DNA from: Thalassia testudinum
Lineage: Eukaryota; Streptophyta; Magnoliopsida; Alismatales; Hydrocharitaceae
Direction: 5' to 3'
Assembly: GCA_037157565.1 (NCBI GenBank)
Contig: JAZHRO010000055.1
Coordinates: 37,231,001-37,295,000 of the forward strand
DNA length: 64,000 bases
Notes under the pieces: model-generated
What the model saw: only the letters and a program-made list of their open reading frames with translations
What the model was told of the DNA's origin: nothing
The model's database searches: none
Part shown: positions 48,718 to 59,799 of the stretch, piece after piece
Position numbering within the stretch: position 1 is the first letter of the stretch
Layout of the letters: every line of letters starts with the position of its first letter
Translations under genes and position numbers: made by a program

Positions 48718-50648
48718 GGGGATGTTTATATGGACCTACTCAAAGAGCTTAACTAGGTCCTCCTAAGGTGCCACGGGTTTGGCTGTTCTGTTTCCCTTGG
48801 TCAAGGCCTTGGGAAATGGAACCTTAGACGGTTCCTCTAGAATTGGCTCAGGCTCTTGATCTGGGATGGGTGTGTCCTGGATGACCAATCTGGGGTTAGG
48901 GTTTGTATTACTAGGCTGGGAGTGGCATGGATAGGGTGGCTCTTGTGTTGTTTTGCCACTACGGGTAGTAACAGAATTCAATCCCGACTGGTTCTGGTTT
49001 GGTGTGGGCAAAAGAGGTGCTTGCTGCTGGTAACCCGCATATGATGTCGAAGCCTCCATCCCGTTGGGTGATGGAGTAGAAGGGGCCTGATAAACAAAGT
49101 GAGCTTGGCCCTGATTTGGGTTCATAACGTGCCCCTGGTTCGGCACGTTATTTGGATTAGGCAGAGGTTGTGAAGGAAGTGCACCAGGTTGGCGAGGATT
49201 TGCCATCTAGATGAGCTGATTGCGAACCTCTGTGATCTCGTCTTTGTGTTGTTTTTGCATAGCCGCATTCATCTTCTGAATGTCAGCTAGAGTCTGAAGG
49301 ATAAGATTTATTTTATCTGCATGAGTCAGCTCGGATTGATAAGTTGGGTTAGGCTGAGGCGGCTAATATGGACGAGGAGCTTGTGGTTGGGGCTGATATG
49401 GAGGTCTCCGATTTTGATTATTTCCTGACCACGTGAAATTAGGATGATTATGCCATCCAGGGTTGTAGGTGTTTGAGAATGGATCATTCTGAATGGCGTT
49501 GAGGTCCTCGCAAGTCTGAGGCACCTCAGAAAAGTCAAAATACGAGGGTTCAGACTTCCCCCAACTAGAGTAGGTAGGTCCAGAGTTTCCTACAAAACCA
49601 GAATCGGATGGGGGTAGATACAGGTCCATCCCTTGAGAAGATCGATGCAAATGTTATGCATAGCCTTCCTGCCAGAGGGCGGTTGCGTAAATGGGTTTTG
49701 CGCAGAGGTGGCTCACTGCAAGTGTTGAGTTAGCTCATTCACCTTCTTCTCAATAATAGAGGCCTTGTCCAGATGACTCGCCATCAGTTCCAAGTCGACG
49801 GAAGAGGACAGGCTTTGTGTCTCATGTGCTCCCTTTGGATTCGTCAATGCACGGACATTCGTCCAGTCGCACATGCCCATGGATTCATTATTGATGGAGT
49901 TTTCGCACATATTCTCGAGAATCTCCCACACGGTGTCTTTGTGTTGACCTATGAAGTTTCCTCCGCAAGTCGCATTGACGAATAATCGAATATCCTCACG
50001 GAGTCCCTGGTAAAAAGATTGGACTTGTCCCTATTTAGGAACTCTGTGGTGGGGGCACTTTCACATGAGATCTAGAAAACGATCCCATGCCTCGTGAAGC
50101 GGTTCTCCTGCTTGCTGTGTGAAATGCGTGATCTGGTGCTATAGAGCATTTGTCCGTTCAACAGGGAAGAACTTTCTCAAAAACTCGTATTGAAGTTTTG
50201 CCCAGGTGTTGATTGGACGGGTTTGGGTTTGGTACCAGTAAGCAGCTTTATCCATGAGAGAGAAGGAGAACATTTTCATGAGTAGGACATCTCGATTTTG
50301 AGCTTTTGACCTAAAGGTCTGGGCCAGATGTTTGAGTTGCTTGATATGTTGGAAAGGATCTTCGGAATTACGCTCATGGAATTTGGGAATGGCATGAATC
50401 ATGTTGGGCTTGAGTTCAGTGTCAGGACCTCAAGTGGGGATTTGTACTTGAGGTTCGATTGCTACTGCAGTGGGATTCTAGTGATCTCGCATCATTGGAC
50501 GCTATGGTGGGCTCACAAAGGCTTGGAATGGTTGATGTGCGGCTGATCTTCCTTTAATGAGTCCATGAAACAGATCACAATCAAAAGAGATGTAGCAAGT
50601 TAGAATCCAAACTGATATTGCAATCAAGAGATTTGAATTGCACGTTGT
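48718..50648 (-). pseudogene. Element B gag, broken
   Basis: Just inside the primer site the minus strand reads ELKPNMIHAIPKFHERNSED and continues with AYWYQTQTRPINTWAKLQYE and FLRKFFPVERTNAL, the standard Athila gag core (50139-50440). A stop follows. Pieces continue in other frames: DTVWEILENMCENSINNESM (about 49870-49940), FTWSGNNQNRRPPYQPQPQA (about 49380-49440) and a Pro/Asn/Gln-rich part at 48763-49206. No single frame spans gag. The start codon cannot be fixed. Confidence 0.85.
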
Positions 50649-50666
50649 TCCCCGGCAACGGTGCCA
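50649..50666 (-). promoter_or_regulatory. Element B primer-binding site (tRNA-Asp)
   Basis: The minus strand reads TGGCACCGTTGCCGGGGA beside the 5' LTR. It matches the complement of the tRNA-Asp 3' end (TGGCGCCGTTGCCGGGGA) except for one G-to-A change at a CpG. This is the usual Athila primer. Confidence 0.93.
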
Positions 50667-50669
50667 AAA

Positions 50670-53396
50670 TGTTCGGGCGATAAATCGGTGTTTTAGAATT
50701 GTCTCATTGTAATATAGCCAAAATAACACTCAAACAAATAAAATTTATACTAAAAAAAGTTGGAGGTTGTTCGCTAGGAGCAAATGGGAATTCAGTTCTC
50801 AAAATTGTAATTTAAAACAATAGAAATGCGAAATTGTAATTAGAAATTGATTCAGAGTAATGTAGCAATAAGATCAAGTATCAGACTGCAAAAAGAATGG
50901 AGTAAAATGGCGATTTGAATCACCAATTACTCCCTACAATAATGGCAAATAGAATTCAATAGATATATATGAAATGATTTCTTCATCTGCTTCTTTCTTT
51001 CTCTCCTCTGCTCTTCTTCTTTTCTTTCATCTGCTTCTTCTCTTCTTCTTCTTTCTTCTTCTGCCTCTCTGCTTTTCTTCCTGTGCGGATCCCTTTCTTC
51101 TTTCTTCTGAGGCCTTCTTCCTTCTCTTTGCTTTCTTCTATCCTCTGCTTCTCCTGCCTTGTCTTCTCTTCTACCTTCTTCTTCTCTTCTTCTTCGTTGA
51201 TCCTTCTGACGCACAAGGGGGGAAAGGTTTCTGCAAATTCGACTAAGTGTATTGAAGAGCAAAACCCACCTTACCCCCGCACACGGTCCTCTCTTTCTCT
51301 CCTTGGGACACGCTCTCCCAGAGCCTCCAACAGTACTGGGTTATCGGGTTTCGGACCTAGAGCGCACTCGGGTCCAGGACTGCAGGCATGGTCACAGTCG
51401 AGGAGTGAAGTCGGGTTAGGCGGGTTGGGTCTGCGCTAGGACGATGGGGGACGATTCACGGGCGAGACGCAGGTGATGGGTCAGCGAGGGACCTCAGCCC
51501 CCAAGTGTCTGAGGAGATAAGCCCCAGACACTTTTTCAATTTATGCGTCCGCATGCACTTTTCAGCTTTCGAGGTGGGACTAAAGTCCTACCTTTCCTTT
51601 GTGCGTTGCAGCAGCAAGGTGATGCATCTAATTGAGGGAGCTGCAGCTGTAGAGATCCTCAATTGAGGACCTAGAGACCTCCGTAGGGAGATTCCGCATC
51701 GCCTGGAGGCTGCACCTGGGACTTGCTATAGCTGGAGAAGGCTTCAAGCTTCGCTCGAAGCTATGTCCAAGGCAGTTGAAGAAAGAACACTTGAAATCCA
51801 AATTACGGCCTCTCGACCCTGTTAAATTGGTTCAGGAGCTTCGCCATGGGGTGTGGAGTGCATTGGTTGTGGTTGTGGGGTGGATAGTCCTATGTGGTGG
51901 CCGGACGGTGACGAAGGTAGAAGTCGATGATGGGTTTGTTCGATGGCACAATTGAGGGACCAAATCCCTCAATTTCTTGAGGGGTTTTGGTCTGTGGAGC
52001 ATGACAGAGCTGATGGAGGTGGCAGCGGCAAGTTTTGAGCAGTGGAGCGATGTGTAGGCGTTGCCGGAGCTTTGCTGGAGGTGGAGAAGATGAAGTGCGA
52101 TGAGGGAGAAGAGGTGGTCATGCGTGTGTGTGGAGAGTGGAAAAGCTAAATAAAGAGAGAGAGAGAGAGCTAAAGAGGGGTTTAGCGAGAGGATAGGGAG
52201 GCGGAGGGCTCCGGTGTTGGTTGACTGGAGTCGAAGAAGGAGGAAGAAGCGGCGAGGCGGCAACGGCGATGTAGATGGAGGAACGCCCTCTTTTTGGCTG
52301 GGGAGGGTCGCGATGAAGAGAGGAGTTTAGGCCATCCAATTTGATGGTTGCCAGAGCAGGGGTCTCCGATGATCGAAGATGGGTTTTTACGCCGTTAGAC
52401 ACACCATGACTTGCTAAAATGCACGGTCGTGTGATGGTATTTCTTTTATAAGCCATAGGAAGCCCTTCCAAGTTTGGAAAGAAGCTTTCAAGCATGGAAG
52501 GTGCTTGCGAAGTACAATACCTGAACCTTTGAAAGGTTCTCATGGCCTTTTGGGAAAGACTTACAGCCCAATGAATGGTTCAAATAGAAGGTAACTTCCC
52601 AAGGAATCCCCGTATCAATTTTGGGAGGGATTGATTGAGAATTGAGCCAAAAATTCTCACTCAAAACTCAAAGGTGAAGGTTTAGCCTTCCAAAAATGGC
52701 ATGGGGACCTGCTTGTGAAGAATACAAATAAGTTGGGGGGATATTTGTAAGAGAATTCAAAAGTTAAGGGTCTAAATGAGATAGAAAGAGTTTGACTGGA
52801 CCAAAATGCAATTTGGTTAAGATGATCTCAGATTGGTCCGAAAGTTTGGTACAAGCCTAATTTGAACCCAAGGAATCTAATGGTGAAGTTAGATTTAGGT
52901 TTTGGCCAAGTTTTCCTGGGTAATTTACGTAAAAAGGCAAATTAGGGCAAATGTCTGTATGAGACTTTGTTTTGGGTCAAAACAGGTTCTGATGGTCAAA
53001 TTGAAGGTTCCAAACCCTAGAAGATATTTTTCTATGAATTTTAGAGGGTTTTAGTGAATTTTATCCTGACCAAAACCTCAGTTAATTAAGCAGGTCTACT
53101 TTTAGGGTTTCAAAAGTCATTTAATTCTCAAAACATGTGCAAACTCTTTTCTATCTATTCTAACCCACTTGTTAGCCTTTTAGGACCAATTGACCCTTGA
53201 TTACCCCCTGGGAAAATCCATGATTGTACTGCATTCATGATATGATGGTAAAACTATAGTTTTAACCTTGTTTTCTTGTCTTTCCCTCAAAATGACTTTG
53301 CAATGAAATATGGCTCTCTGGCAGTTATGTAGGAGCATTTACTAACTTAATTGGATCAAAATGAGCTAGTTATGGCTCATGATGGTGTTCCCATCA
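50670..53396 (-). repeat. Element B 5' LTR
   Basis: A 2727-bp LTR. Plus-strand limits are TGTTCGGGCG at the left and CCCATCA at the right, before the duplicated CGGAG. TATA-like TATAAAAG is on the minus strand at 52443-52450. The long frames at 51083-51439 and 51832-52543 arise from its simple CT/GA and GC-rich segments. Confidence 0.95.
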
Positions 53397-53401
53397 CGGA
53401 G

Positions 53402-54173
53402 TTGGAGAGACAAAATCATTAGGGTTTAAACTCTGGAAAAAGGTCCTTAAGTATGTGCATACTTTAGAGAATCTATTTTAGGTATCACTTATATCTTGCA
53501 ACCCCTTGCTTCTCCTGTCGAACACACCACTATCTGGGCTCAGGCGGTAAAGCCTGAAAGCCTGGCTGGAGTCATCAAAATACGATTTTGAAGTGTCGAA
53601 TAGATTTCTAGGGTAAATTAGGTCTGATAGGACCTTTAATTTTAGTTGAATTGTGCTTCCTAGTAGTAAGTCAACTCTCAACTTGATTTTGGTCAAATCT
53701 GAGTATGATTTGAGGTTTTATAGGTTAAGCTTTGATTTAATGGGCTGATTGAGTTCCTACTTTGATTTTAAATCATTTGGTATTGATTGAGGTGAGATTC
53801 ATTAAAGAACTTAGTTGATTTCAACTTCTAAATAGTTTGGGTTCCAATTGGAACCCAAAGCTGTTCTTGGTAATTTTGTTGAGAATTCAAGTTAAAATTC
53901 ACTCAAATCAGACCTTTATGATCTTCTAAATTAACTTAGACCTATTCTTGATGTTGAAATCTCTCAGTTTGGCTAATTCAACTCTGAAATCAGAGTTCTG
54001 CATAGTGAACTTGAAGCTCTTAAGCTTCTGGAGCTCCTGAAGCATTCCTTTACCTTCATTTCTCTCCCAAACCTATGGAATGCATCCTGCAGCATTCCAA
54101 AACTCTCAATTGAGAGGTATCTTTTCTTCGTAGGTTAATAGACCTGAGTTTGTTTCATCTGAAGTACATTTCA
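53402..54173 (+). repeat. Element E (copy 1) LTR, second part
   Basis: Resumes after the second CGGAG and ends ...GAAGTACATTTCA, followed 3 bp later by a primer-binding site. Together with 33650-35586 the LTR is about 2.7 kb. No coding frame. Confidence 0.7.
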
Positions 54174-54176
54174 GCA

Positions 54177-54189
54177 TGGCATCAGAGCC
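54177..54189 (+). promoter_or_regulatory. Element E primer-binding site (initiator tRNA-Met)
   Basis: TGGCATCAGAGCC differs from the initiator-Met complement TGGTATCAGAGCC by one base. Its position after a CA end marks 54173 as the LTR end and shows that E copy 1 was, at least originally, a full element in plus orientation. Confidence 0.8.
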
Positions 54190-55929
54190 ATATTACTCCA
54201 TGAATCTGTGGATTAAATCTGATCCTAACACCAAATTGGTGTTAAAATCATGTAATTAAGGTCAAGGGCTTTCCATCGAGCTCTTGTATGCTCGTTTGAA
54301 GATCTAGCTCGCAGAAGCACTATGCGAAGGAGGAGTTGTTGTTATAGTCCCACCTTGGGAACGAAGGGACGCTTGCCTCGGTATAAAATAGGATTGTGAA
54401 CCCAGCGCTTCAGTCATCAAGCACTGGGTGCACCTATCCCCTTCTGAAACATCTGACCATTCATTGAGCATGTGTCATAAACGTGCGAGTGTGTGTGCAC
54501 ACTTATGTAGGTGGGTCCATGTGTGGACCTAAGCTTTGTGGGTCTGATGGCTTTGATACTGTGCATATCCAAAATATTAAAATCCACCTCTAAATAAACT
54601 GGGCCTGGACTCAAGTAGTGTCTGGTCCCGCTCCTAGTTGGTGCTGTGTATCCCCAAAAGAGGCTCAGGCGACCCATTAATTATTTTTGATTAAATATGG
54701 GTTAAGGACTTAAATGGTTAAGTGTAGAGAGTAAAGAGTGCACAGTAAAATGAAAGAAAGAAGAGTGAAGAAAGAAAGGAGAATTAGAAGAGAAAGAGAG
54801 AAGCACGACAGAGAGAATGAGATGAGAAAAAGTGAAGGAAGAGATTAAAGAAATGAGAATTAAAAGAAATATGAGAGAGATAGACGTCTGAATTATAATC
54901 AGAAGTCCAATTTCTTCTTTTAAGTCGTCTAATGGACTTAATGGAAGTCTGATAAATAAAGGCTGAAGGCTAATGACAAGAAAATTAAGTGTTTGATGAT
55001 TCTATTGTAACAAAGGCATCTATTTGTATTGATAATTCTTTTATGCTTTATATTTTGTAAACACTTGTAATAATCATTTCTTTTTGCTATTCAATGTAAA
55101 AATCTTTCATGTATATTTCTTTTCATTAATGGAATAGTTGCATGTTTTTATGTTCAATTCTATATGCAATTATTCATGTGCTTAACATATATTGTAATTA
55201 ATTAATTAGCAATGTTATGCTTAGAATAAGAAAATGGTGAATTAAATAAGTTTATATCTCCCAGTGCACGACTTGGATTCAACTAGTTAAAGGAGATAAA
55301 ATCTAAAATGTTAGGTTAGCTTAACCCTATACTACAATTAACGACTGCAACTTAATGATTCAAGTTAACCTAAGTCCATTCTTTATGCAATTAATTAAAA
55401 CTAATAACCTTAATTAATTGTGTTAAGAAAAGACGCATCATTCTATCCTTGTTTCATGAAGTATATTGATCTCATCAAAGAACAGAAGCACAGCACTGAA
55501 GAGAACAAAGAGCTCTTGAGTATTCCGATGCAACATTCACAAAGAATGGGGGTTGTCTTTATGGTGGTGCTCCAACAGAAACACCACAAGTCAACAATCT
55601 TGTGAAACATTGATGCCTCAATTGATAAACACATGAGGAGAGCACAAATGAAAAGTATGCATTCCATTTATATATAACATAGCATTAAATGTGGCTTCTA
55701 AAACTTCTTTTTTCAAGTAGTGGACACAAGGGCAGTAGTTGTTCAGTTGCAAAGCACACCATCTTCATGCATCCAATTAGATTGCACAAGAACATATATG
55801 CAAAAAGACCACTAAATAAAACCCAGATTGAGTAGCAAGCATAAACCTCATGATTCTCATATTTAGACCATCCATTTATTACCCCTAATTATAGGAAATA
55901 AGAAGAGGCAAACAAGAGGAAATCCCTAC
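54190..55929. other. Element E interior or flank, no gene recognised
   Basis: No gag or pol motif. GA-rich DNA at 54745-54880 leads to a patch with TAGACGTCTGAAT, AAGTCGTCTAATGGACTT and GGAAGTCTGAT (54885-54960), echoing element C's LTR. 55000-55420 is AT-rich. A frame at 55420-55605 (FMKYIDLIKEQKHSTEENKE) is balanced in composition but not recognised. No 3' LTR partner for E copy 1 was found here. Confidence 0.45.
54347..54428 (+). promoter_or_regulatory. Candidate snRNA-type promoter (USE-like box, TATA) and hairpin
   Basis: GTCCCACCTTG (54347-54357) resembles the plant snRNA upstream sequence element RTCCCACATCG. TATAAAA follows at 54382-54388, 24 bp after the box, the spacing used by pol III snRNA genes. 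About 15-40 bp downstream, CCCAGCGCTT and AAGCACTGGG (54401-54410, 54419-54428) form a hairpin with one mismatch and an 8-base loop. The downstream sequence is not a U1-U6, U3, MRP or 7SL RNA that I recognise. It could equally be the start of a small LTR element (TGTTATAGTCCC). Confidence 0.3.
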
Positions 55930-56363
55930 CTGGCATGCTCCTCCCTTGATTAAGTCCCCAAATCAAAGCTAGCCACTCCCTATGGCCTTGGACGCGGTCC
56001 GAATCAAGAACCTTGACGGCGACCATCGGCGGTTTGAGGACATCAGGATGTAGCCCATCATAGACATGCCCTTGTAAACTGGGTCGAAGCCTCCCTTCCT
56101 GACGAAGTTGGGAGAGGCGAAGTTGTTGGTGGCTGCTGTCATCTCAGCTAAGGTGAACACGTGGAGGTTCGCATCAAGGACAATCAACGAGGACAGCAAC
56201 GAGAGGTCCTCCAGGGTTGTGTTGGTGCTGTCACTAATGATGTCAGAGCATGACACATGAATGAAGGACGGCAGTAGCATCAGCCTCCTCGACTTCATTA
56301 GCGATGGTGATGGCCATGGCATGGGGGCGTCCTCCTCCATTCTACTGCATCCTCCTCCGAATA
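55930..56363 (-). pseudogene. Receptor-like cytoplasmic kinase (RLCK-VII/PBL type), exon 1 main part
   Basis: RLCK-VII kinases relay signals from cell-surface receptors at the plasma membrane. The minus strand encodes LFGGGCSRMEEDAPMPW (from 56363), KSRRLMLLPSF, LHVFTLAEMTAATNNFASPN and the start of the kinase domain with GGFDPVYKG. The glycine loop is damaged (family GEGGFGPVYKG; here RKGGFD). One base is missing after VYKG: the next frame reads DGLHPDVLKPPMVAVKVLDS followed by RVQGHREWLA, including the ATP-binding lysine of VAVK. A possible splice donor CAG/GTAGGG lies near 55930. The rest of the kinase is not in the window nearby. Upstream coding continues beyond solo LTR F at 58040-58064. 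Confidence 0.8.
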
Positions 56364-56368
56364 GAGAC

Positions 56369-58039
56369 TGATGAATGCATTTTGCGTGGTAGAAATCAGG
56401 GTTTGGAGGAACCCATTGTCATAGTTGCAAAACTCATTGTGAAATACAATTTTTACCAAAACTCCTAGGGAGTCTCGGGTCGAACACAGGGAGGCGACGT
56501 TTACCTTGCTTGAAAATCATGCTTCCTTTTGTTTCTTTATGGTATTTTGAGGTTTTGTTATTTTTGTGTTCTTGAAATAAAAAGATAAGAAAAATAAATT
56601 CTCAAGAGAGATGGAACAAATATGATATATTGCACAATTGTCTATTACAATAATCTATGAAAGCATAAAAAGAGAGAGGTGAGAAGGAATCTTCCGAATT
56701 AGCTGTTTGGCAAGACGACAGTGCCTGGCGGAAGCTTGGAAGGAGTTGGGAAGTGGGACGACGAAGGTGAGATGCGGGAGGACGTCAGGTAGAGGAAAGC
56801 TTCAATGTGGCTCTGGAATGGAGGTGAGGAGGCAGAGATGATCTGCTACTGGAATGGAGGTGGGAGGATAGCTCCAAGGAGACCTATGAATGGTGATGGG
56901 AAGATGGAGGAATATTTGGTGGGGCAAAGGTTCGTTACACTAATAGGAGCCTTTGGAGCTTAAGAGTAAGCTTTAACGGAGCGTTGGTAGACTTGCTAGA
57001 GCTTAGAAGTGGTGGGAGTAGAGTAGGTAGAGATGAAGAGGAATGGAGGGTGTAGGGGTGTTTATATAGTGATGGGAGGAAGAGCATCCTGCTCACAGAC
57101 ATTCAACGACAACTACAAGTGTCACTAAAGGCCGCTTGCACTGTTGATGAAGATCCGCACCTCTTCATTGCCTTGGCTGGCACACACACTACACAGGCCA
57201 TTTAGTGATAGCTGCAAGTGTCACTAAAAGCCCGCTCTTCTGTCGCTGCAAATCCCACGCCCACCGCTCACGCTCGCAGCTTTCGCTAAGGTTGGATGCA
57301 CCGCAGCCATTGGATTCAGAGGTGAACGACTGAGATGGCGCAGAGATCGTGCCTCTTGATCGTGCGTGAGATGGAGCTTTCTCGGGATGTGTCGACGGTC
57401 GCGTGCTGCATCTGTGCCCATCGAGTGGTGCCATGTGGTGACGCCTTACTCGCTTGATGACATCCAACGGGCGCAATCGAATCGCGTCCGCTCTTCGCTG
57501 AATTTGAGCGCAGTGGCTGAGCTTCGAATGTGCGCCCATGGATGAGAAAAAGAGCTTCGCCCGTGTGTTGAGGGTGGCACTGTGTCGTGCTTTGGATTTG
57601 AGGCTACGTGCCCACGACCGTCGGATGCGAGTTCACACGGCCAAGAGCAGAGCACACTTGCCCATGTGCGGGGCAATGCTGACCATTTGATCGCTTAGGT
57701 GGGGCAGCCTAGATGGTGCCATGTGGCTCCATCTGGGCCGTCCGTCTTCTTCTTCTTGTAGAGGGTGCTACAGAGCTCTGATCGGGGTGATTCTCACATT
57801 GATGGAGTGTGATCGATGCTTTGAATCCATTCGTATGATCGGATTCTTCATCTAAAGCCTGTAAAGATGTCGCATTGCCTCCTAGCCATGTAAAAAGATG
57901 GAATTAGTGTACATAATATACAACTATCCTAAATGCAATGCAATGGATGTTTATGCAATATTTATATCACGATATGCAATGCTAGGCCTAGGAACTATCA
58001 TAAATAAGCATTTTACGATGAATTTATGAGTGTTTATCA
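56369..58039 (-). mobile_element. Solo LTR F inside the kinase exon
   Basis: Plus-strand limits TGATGAATGCATTTTGCG and GAGTGTTTATCA, flanked by the duplication GAGAC (56364-56368 and 58040-58044). On the minus strand it starts TGATAAACACTC and near its 3' end has CCCTGTGTTCGACCCGAGAC followed by TCCCTAGGAG, a typical LTR-end sequence in plant gypsy elements. No second LTR, primer site or protein remnant adjoins it. Frames inside (57189-57676, minus) have no recognised domain. Confidence 0.85.
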
Positions 58040-58064
58040 GAGACCTTAGCGACAAAAACCCCAT
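58040..58064 (-). pseudogene. RLCK-VII kinase start: N-terminal segment cut off by solo LTR F
   Basis: The minus strand reads MGFLSLRS from an ATG at 58062-58064 and runs to the GAGAC duplication. With one copy of GTCTC counted, it joins LFGGGCSRMEEDAP at 56363 in frame. A Gly at position 2 and a nearby Cys are expected for N-myristoylation and palmitoylation of RLCK-VII proteins. The upstream CCTCC/CTTCTC-rich sequence would be the 5' leader. Confidence 0.7.
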
Positions 58065-59577
58065 ATTCTTCTTCTCCTTTTTCCCCATCCCCCTCTTCTT
58101 CCTTCCTTTTTCTCCAGCAGCTCCAACAGTAGCAGAAGCAAGAGCAGCGGCAGCGGCAACAGCACGGCGATAGTAACAGCCACAGAAGGCAAGGAGGAGG
58201 AGGAGAAGAAAGAGGTGTAGGGAAGAGGAGGAGGGGAAAGAAAGAGGTCGGTGGCGATGGCATCTCCTTCCCCCTTCCTCCCCACACGCACGCATAAAGA
58301 TGGAAGGGATGGATGTGGCTTCCTCTGGAATCCAATTGGCCTTGTGGGGGAAAAATTACCCCTCCTTTTTTTTTATCTTTTTTTAGAGAGCCCTTCTACC
58401 TCTATTGACTTGAACACTCAATTAGTTATTTTAAAGGATTATTCATTCCCAAAGTGACCATTTCCAAGTTAAGGTTCTCTAGCCTTAATCCATCATTAAC
58501 CAAGCAATTGAAATTTTTAATTAACCTGTTAACTACCTTAAAAATCCAGACCCTTACACTCTACCTCTGTTTTGATGTATTAGTTAGAACTATTTGATAT
58601 CATCAATGAAGCTTTCTTGGGTATCTTTCTATGTCTCTTTGCTTGCTTAAAGTATTCGATTTTCGAGTTGAGTATTATAAATTCAAAGTATCTTCACTAT
58701 TTCCATTAAAATGAACATATTTTTAGGACTCTGATTTCACAACGACCACTTTTTGCATCAAGAAATTAGACATGTTCAGCTTATATGGGGCATTCTATTG
58801 GATAGAAGAGGGTATTAAGGTGCTAAATTAAGATTAATGGTGGATTGTTATTGAAAGGCAAAAGAAGATAAGGAAGAAGTCGAGGAGTACTTGAATAGAT
58901 ATAGTTGAAAAAGAAGAATCTAAAGATTTGATACTATGTAAAGTCTTGATGTCGAAATGGATTATATCGTACAAAGCTAGAGCTAGGGATCCTTCATGTA
59001 TTTATAAAATAGAGTTTGTTGCATGAGTTGAACTAGACACTAACTATTATAACTCCCAAATTGAATATAACCTAAGGAATATACAATAGCACTTAATATG
59101 CATCTTGACCTCTAGACATATACTACAACTAATAAATTAATAAATATGTTTAGGGTTTCTCTAAAATCAAAGTCAACAAATCTTAGGTTTGTAAAAATTT
59201 TTGGAAGCTACAGATGATGAGTCAATGCATCAATCAACATATCATAAGTGGTGGCACAAATCTCTATGATTGCTAAGAAGGATCCCCAAGTAGCTTAATA
59301 GAATGCCCTTCTAATGTTGTAGTGGAAAGACAAAAAAATGAGGTTGGAGGAAAATGACAATGGTATTGCTTGCTGGCTTTATCGTCATTATTGAAGATGA
59401 AGAGGCTGAAATATGTTGACTTCAATGGGAAGGAAAATCTCTAGATCCATTAGAAGGGGGTGTAGAGATAATATATTCAACAAACTTGGATAAAAAAAGT
59501 ACTTTATTAATCAATTTTATCTTAAGATACATGGCACAAAGACATTAAATAGGTCAGTTATTCTCTTAAAAGAACAC
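58065..59577. other. Kinase leader and AT-rich spacer, no other gene seen
   Basis: 58065-58300 is CT/GCA-rich (minus strand CTTCTC, GCTGCTG), a likely 5' leader or proximal promoter for the kinase relic; frames on both strands here are low-complexity Ser/Pro/Leu. 58330-59577 is AT-rich with no domain. Text near 58810-59270 is reminiscent of worn copia pol (for example SKHQSTYHKWWHKSL) but is too broken to call. Confidence 0.45.
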
Positions 59578-59799
59578 TTTTTTTCTTTTAAATCGGGAGC
59601 CAATTTTATTCATCCCCCACTCCCTGGAGGCCAAAAAGATAAGGGGAGTAGACCAAAACCTGTCAGTACAAGAAAGAGAACCACGACAAGTGGTTTAGTC
59701 CAATAGTAACAAAAAGAACAAAAGTAACAAAAACCCCTCAGGGGAAAACTAAATGACATAGGGGAGCTTCACCTTGTCAAGGAATAGAATACCCTGAAT

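Larger units (their letters stand above)
35587..53396 (-). mobile_element. Element B: Athila-type Ty3/gypsy retrotransposon, decayed
   Basis: Bounded by the target duplication CGGAG (35582-35586, 53397-53401). LTRs 35587-38369 and 50670-53396 start TGATGGGAAC on the minus strand. The primer site matches tRNA-Asp, as in Athila elements. On the minus strand the order is gag, protease (DLGAS active site), RT (FMDD), RNase H, integrase (D,D35E), then a non-coding 3' part in which no env-like frame survives. The post-pol motif GGGAGGCAACCCG is also typical of this clade. A modest number of stops and frameshifts disable it. Element C is inserted in its 3' non-coding part. Confidence 0.95.
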
